This document shows, in pieces, positions 60,946-64,000 of a stretch of 64,000 bases of DNA; position 1 is the stretch's first letter, and each line of letters starts with the position of its first letter. Source of the stretch: Tunturiibacter empetritectus (lineage in GTDB: Bacteria; Acidobacteriota; Terriglobia; Terriglobales; Acidobacteriaceae). Below the pieces are notes generated by a model. That model did not search any database, was not told where the DNA came from, and saw only the letters and a list, made by a program, of their open reading frames with translations. The stretch spans positions 248,001 to 312,000 of the forward strand of contig NZ_JACHDZ010000001.1 of the NCBI RefSeq assembly GCF_014201375.1. Direction: 5' to 3'. Made by a program: the position numbers and the translations under genes.

Positions 60946-61935
60946 CTACCGCCCAGCCTTCACCCAATCCGCCACCCTCCGCAGCATATCCTTCGCCTGC
61001 GGCAAAAACGGAAACTCATTCGCCGAAGCCGCAAACCCATGGTTCATCCCCTGCGCAAACACATGGGTAACCTCCACCCCCTCAGCCTCCATCCGCCGAG
61101 CGTAAGCCTGCCCCTCATCCCGCAGCACGTCATACTCCGCCGTCACCACAAAAGCCCTCGGCAACCCCGCCAGCGAACCCGCCAGCAGCGGCGCTACCCG
61201 AAAGTCCGCCGCCTCGCTCTTGCCCTTCAAATAGTGATCCCAAAACCAGATCATCCCCTTCCGCGTCAGCCCATACCCCTCGGCATTCTCCAGGTACGAG
61301 GCCGTCGGCGGATCATAGTAAGCCGCAGCCGGGTAGAGCAGAATCTGCCCCGCCAGCCTGCCCACTCCCCTATCCCGCAGCAGCAAAGCCACCACCGTAG
61401 CCAGCGTTCCCCCAGCGCTATCGCCTCCCACCATTACCCGCGAACCATCCCCACCCAGCTCCCCGGCATGCGCCAGCACCCACTCCGTCGCGGCCACGCA
61501 ATCCTCCAGCCCCGCCGGGAACTTATGCTCCGGAGCCAGCCTGAAGTCCACCGAGACCACCACCACTCCAGCCTCTTTCGCCAGCGCCCGGCAGTACGGA
61601 TCATGCGTCTCAAGCGTCCCCGCCACCCACCCTCCTCCATGAAAGAACACCACCACCGGCAACACGCCATCCCCTTCCGGCGTAAAAACCCGCACACCAA
61701 TCTCTCGCCCCGCCGCAGCGACCGTCCCAGCAGCGATCGCCCCAGCAGCGATCCTTCGAGCAGAGATCATCCGATCCGCCACCCTCACATCGGCGTACTC
61801 CGGCATCGGCACAAACCGAGCCATCATCTCCGCTCTCTCCGCCCGAGTCTCCTCCGGTGTCTGCTGCTCAACCGGCGGCCGGCCCAGCGCCTTCCCCGCG
61901 TCCAAAATCGTCCGTAGCTTTCCATCCAGTGGCAT
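60946..61935 (-). CDS. HSL-family alpha/beta hydrolase (esterase)
   Basis: The product has 329 residues. It carries the hormone-sensitive-lipase family motif HGGGW (99-103), VDFRLAPEHKFPAGLEDC, the nucleophile Ser173 in GGDSAGG, the acid in TAEYDVLRDEG and the His of GMNHGF. It hydrolyses short-chain esters in the cytoplasm; the natural substrate is unknown. Residues 57-76 form an extra (I/V)-A-A-G repeat produced by 15-bp tandem duplication. It is convergent with the Fe-S oxidoreductase gene, with only one base between the stops. Confidence 0.92.
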   Translation of the reverse strand: MPLDGKLRTILDAGKALGRPPVEQQTPEETRAERAEMMARFVPMPEYADVRVADRMISARRIAAGAIAAGTVAAAGREIGVRVFTPEGDGVLPVVVFFHGGGWVAGTLETHDPYCRALAKEAGVVVVSVDFRLAPEHKFPAGLEDCVAATEWVLAHAGELGGDGSRVMVGGDSAGGTLATVVALLLRDRGVGRLAGQILLYPAAAYYDPPTASYLENAEGYGLTRKGMIWFWDHYLKGKSEAADFRVAPLLAGSLAGLPRAFVVTAEYDVLRDEGQAYARRMEAEGVEVTHVFAQGMNHGFAASANEFPFLPQAKDMLRRVADWVKAGR

Positions 61936-61998
61936 AGACCCATCTTATCGCCGCCCCCACGTGATAATCCTTACCTATGCACCTTGCCTGGAAGCTCT

Positions 61999-62081
61999 GT
62001 CCTGCCGGACGGGCCCACTGCGCGTGGAGCGATCACTTCGTGATGTGTATACCGGCTTCGCCCGGGCCTTCCAATGGTCGG
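61999..62081 (-). repeat. REP-like 83-bp repeat, copy C (inverted)
   Basis: Read on the minus strand it begins near CCGACCATTGGAAGG, contains ATCACGAAGTGATCGC and ends GGGCCCGTCCGGCAGGAC. It lies head-to-head with copy D, 14 bases away. The pair fills the gap between two minus-strand genes. Confidence 0.8.
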
Positions 62082-62095
62082 CACGAGATCTCTTC

Positions 62096-62178
62096 GCGAC
62101 CAACGGGAGCGCCAACCGAAGGGGTACACAAGTCACGAAGTGACCGCCGCCCGCGCAGGGCGCCCCGTCCGGCGGGAC
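62096..62178 (+). repeat. REP-like 83-bp repeat, copy D
   Basis: GCGACCAACGGGAGCGCC opens the unit, then AGTCACGAAGTGACCGCC and CCCCGTCCGGCGGGAC close it. Together with copy C it forms an inverted pair about 180 bases long. Confidence 0.8.
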
Positions 62179-62239
62179 AGAAATCTTTCATGAAATATCT
62201 TAAAGAAAGCGAGAATCCAGCCGATAGAGTCAGCAAGGC

Positions 62240-62755
62240 CTAGTTCTGGTAGGTCAAAAGCTCCAGTTTCACCGGATCCAACCCGGAGTTGACCATCCGC
62301 AGCTGCCTCGCGGCACCAAGAGACAGATCGATCACCCTGCCCGGGAACAGCGCCCCCCGGTCGGTGATCGTCACCACAACCGACCGATGGTTTCGCAGAT
62401 CTGTCACCTTCACCTTGCTGCCAAACGGAAGCGTCTTGTGCGCCGCCGTCATCTCGTTCATGTCGAAGATCCGTCCACTGGCCGTCCGGCGTCCCTGCCA
62501 CATCTCGCCGTACCAGCTCGCCAACCCGCTCTTGATCCGAGTCAAAACCGTCCGCCGGGGGACCGTTACCGTGTTCACAATCTCTGAGGTGGTGACCTCA
62601 TGCATCACCGGTACAGGGTCCGTAGCTCGAGCCGATGCCGGAGTAGCGTTATCCGTCGCAAAGGCTGACAGAACGACCATCGCCGCCAAAGTACAGGCGG
62701 TCCGAGCCCTTCCTGTCATGATTGCGGTACGTTCGTTTCCGGGTCTCTGTTCCAT
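62240..62755 (-). CDS. RlpA-like septal-ring-type double-psi beta-barrel protein
   Basis: The 171-residue product has an N-terminal export signal (CTLAAMVVLSAFA; Met13 is another possible start). A C-terminal RlpA-like double-psi beta-barrel follows: SGLASWYGEMWQGRRTASG, MTAAHKTLPFGSKVKVTDL, VVTITDRGALFPGRVIDLS and ARQLRMVNSG. In well-studied RlpA proteins this domain cleaves naked glycan strands, and the Asp and His of the DRG and AAHKTLP motifs are retained here. A SPOR domain is absent, so septal targeting is not shown. The signal peptide has no clear lipobox. Confidence 0.9.
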   Translation of the reverse strand: MEQRPGNERTAIMTGRARTACTLAAMVVLSAFATDNATPASARATDPVPVMHEVTTSEIVNTVTVPRRTVLTRIKSGLASWYGEMWQGRRTASGRIFDMNEMTAAHKTLPFGSKVKVTDLRNHRSVVVTITDRGALFPGRVIDLSLGAARQLRMVNSGLDPVKLELLTYQN

Positions 62756-63039
62756 CCCTTAAGTATAAGAAAAACAACACTTAAAGGGTATTTTTAATAC
62801 ACAAAAATGTGGCCCGGTTCACCATACCCAGACCCCTTTGTCAACCTTTTTCGGGGTTGCCTGAGGCTCCAAAAAGGTGCAGAAAAATTCCCATTTTGGC
62901 AACTCAACGTTACAAAGGGGTTAACCCCAGCCCTCCAGAGGGGGATCGTTCCTCCCAGTACACCCGTCCTTTGCATTTTTTTTGTCCCTTCGCCCCAAGC
63001 AGCCTCACGAAACGGATCTGCCCGAAGGCCACCTCCGCC

Positions 63040-63361
63040 ATGAGAGCATAGCTGGCAATCCGCCCTGGGTTCACTTTGCCACTGACAGCCACGATCTTGA
63101 GTATCGCCTGCATTGCTTGCGATGAAGGCGACCTACGCGGGTCATGGTGGAAATCGAAGGATGGAAGAACATACCTCGTCGTAGCAGATGACGATGGAGG
63201 GCAATGCGGAGGGATACGCGTTGATGGTAAGCCTTGGATTCATCCTATCGGAGAAATCCGCACTGATAGAACCCGGCCATCACCGTATCTCTTGCGGTGG
63301 AGAACTCGAATTCGATGTTCCGAGCGGGTTCGTATACAAGTTTCGCTACTGGGGGCCGTAG
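63040..63361 (+). pseudogene. Broken small lipoprotein-like gene
   Basis: From the ATG at 63040 the frame meets TAG after three codons. It then reads a hydrophobic export-like segment (TLPLTATILSIACIAC), then DEGDLRGSWWKSKDGRTYLV and the VRVDGKPW-like IRVDGKPWIHPIGE. At about 63250-63256 the sensible reading changes frame and continues SALIEPGHHRISCGGELEF and GFVYKFRYWGP up to TAG at 63359-63361. The two halves make a coherent ~100-residue secreted or lipid-anchored protein with two Cys. A nonsense codon plus a one-base deletion mark it as inactive, unless they are sequencing errors. Function unknown. Confidence 0.6.
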
Positions 63362-63418
63362 CAGATCGTTTCGTACTCCACATAAGCCCGAATCGTTCCC
63401 CGTTCCTGAAGGGTCTCC

Positions 63419-64000
63419 CTATTTGCTCTTCTGCTGTTGCCGGTAGTACCGGCGCGCCTTCTCCCGGTTGCCGCAGTCCTTCATGTCACACCAGCGTCTG
63501 CGTCTCCCTCGGCTCTCGTCGAGAAAGAGCCATCCGCAAAGGCCGCCTCCACAGATACCGATCCGACCCGACCTCCGGGAACAGAACAAAGACAACGCCT
63601 CGCCCGCCAGGATCGCCCGCAGCTCCATCGAAGCGAACTGCGGATCAGGCCGCCAATGGAGTCCTCCACCCTCACTCACAACCATCGGTTTCGGCGCGTT
63701 CGCCTCTTCGCGAATAGCCACCAGATCGTCTTCCGCAACCGGATCCCCCAGGGCAAGCGTCAGCCCCACATGGTAGATCTCCTCGCGAAGCTCCCAAACC
63801 TCATCGATAGGCGACGGAGAGTCCACCAGTTCGCCGTACAACTCAGGCTCGATCAACCCCACCTGAACCGTCCACCGGACAAACGCCTCCCAGTCCGGAA
63901 GCAGCTCCTCAGACTGTTCGGCCAGGTGCTGGGCCGCGGTATTGCAAAAGTCGAGCGCAAAATGGCCCCCCACCTGGGAAGCGACAGGCTCCCGAAGTGC
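63419..64000 (-). CDS. CGNR zinc-finger protein, 5' end outside the window
   Basis: The visible 194 codons run off the right edge; the frame is open at 64000 (ALREPVASQVGGHFALDFCNT). The N-terminal part matches the putative stress-induced transcriptional regulator domain (ABATE). The end is the CGNR zinc finger: ICGGGLCGWLFLDESRGRRR, WCDMKDCGNREKARRYY, with four Cys ligands. Such proteins are predicted DNA-binding regulators. The Met at 63973 lies inside the conserved GHFALDFCNT block and is not the true start. Confidence 0.92.
   Translation of the reverse strand, partial: ALREPVASQVGGHFALDFCNTAAQHLAEQSEELLPDWEAFVRWTVQVGLIEPELYGELVDSPSPIDEVWELREEIYHVGLTLALGDPVAEDDLVAIREEANAPKPMVVSEGGGLHWRPDPQFASMELRAILAGEALSLFCSRRSGRIGICGGGLCGWLFLDESRGRRRRWCDMKDCGNREKARRYYRQQQKSK

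Overview
The window looks like a chromosomal segment from a GC-rich soil acidobacterium of the Terriglobia (Granulicella, Edaphobacter or Terriglobus type). This is inferred from four Oar-like TonB-dependent receptors with an N-terminal carboxypeptidase-regulatory-like domain, a membrane protein carrying the acidobacterial winged-helix-like N-domain, and intergenic elements built from AAAACACCAC units. No phage, integrase, IS element or CRISPR array was seen.

Layout. 1-4.7 kb: an APC permease, a tRNA-Ser(GCU) and a membrane spermidine-synthase-like protein. 4.7-13.4 kb: a likely nutrient-uptake locus with a membrane wHTH-like protein divergent from a TonB receptor, followed by two type-B carboxylesterases and a decayed GH3 glycosidase. 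13.7-16.4 kb: an OmpR-type two-component pair and an orphan small gene. 16.8-26.4 kb: a divergent FolD, a second TonB receptor, then a signalling block (PAS histidine kinase, CheY-like regulator, REC-PAS-PAS-sigma54 activator, STAS protein, and a protein holding only the ATPase end of a kinase). 26.7-33 kb: glycogen phosphorylase, two small proteins, an MFS transporter, an MliC-like protein and an ECF sigma factor.

33.4-43.6 kb is a full reductive pyrimidine degradation island. PreT/PreA reduce uracil or thymine, a dihydropyrimidinase opens the ring, a Zn amidohydrolase removes the carbamoyl group, a class III aminotransferase makes the semialdehyde, and a convergent CoA-acylating semialdehyde dehydrogenase passes the carbon to acyl-CoA. 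An NCS1 permease imports the base.

43.8-54.2 kb: a cobalamin riboswitch precedes a third TonB receptor, whose C-terminus is frameshifted, and a GntR regulator. A fourth TonB receptor with two AAACGTTT operator-like sites upstream is followed by a GH1 beta-glucosidase. 54.3-64 kb: a membrane-anchored MutS-like ATPase, EtfB-EtfA and an EtfD-like Fe-S membrane oxidoreductase with a repeated RKKWQPK tail, an HSL-type esterase, an RlpA-like protein, a broken lipoprotein gene and a CGNR zinc-finger gene cut by the window edge. A family of about 83-bp REP-like repeats occurs four times between 35 and 62.2 kb.
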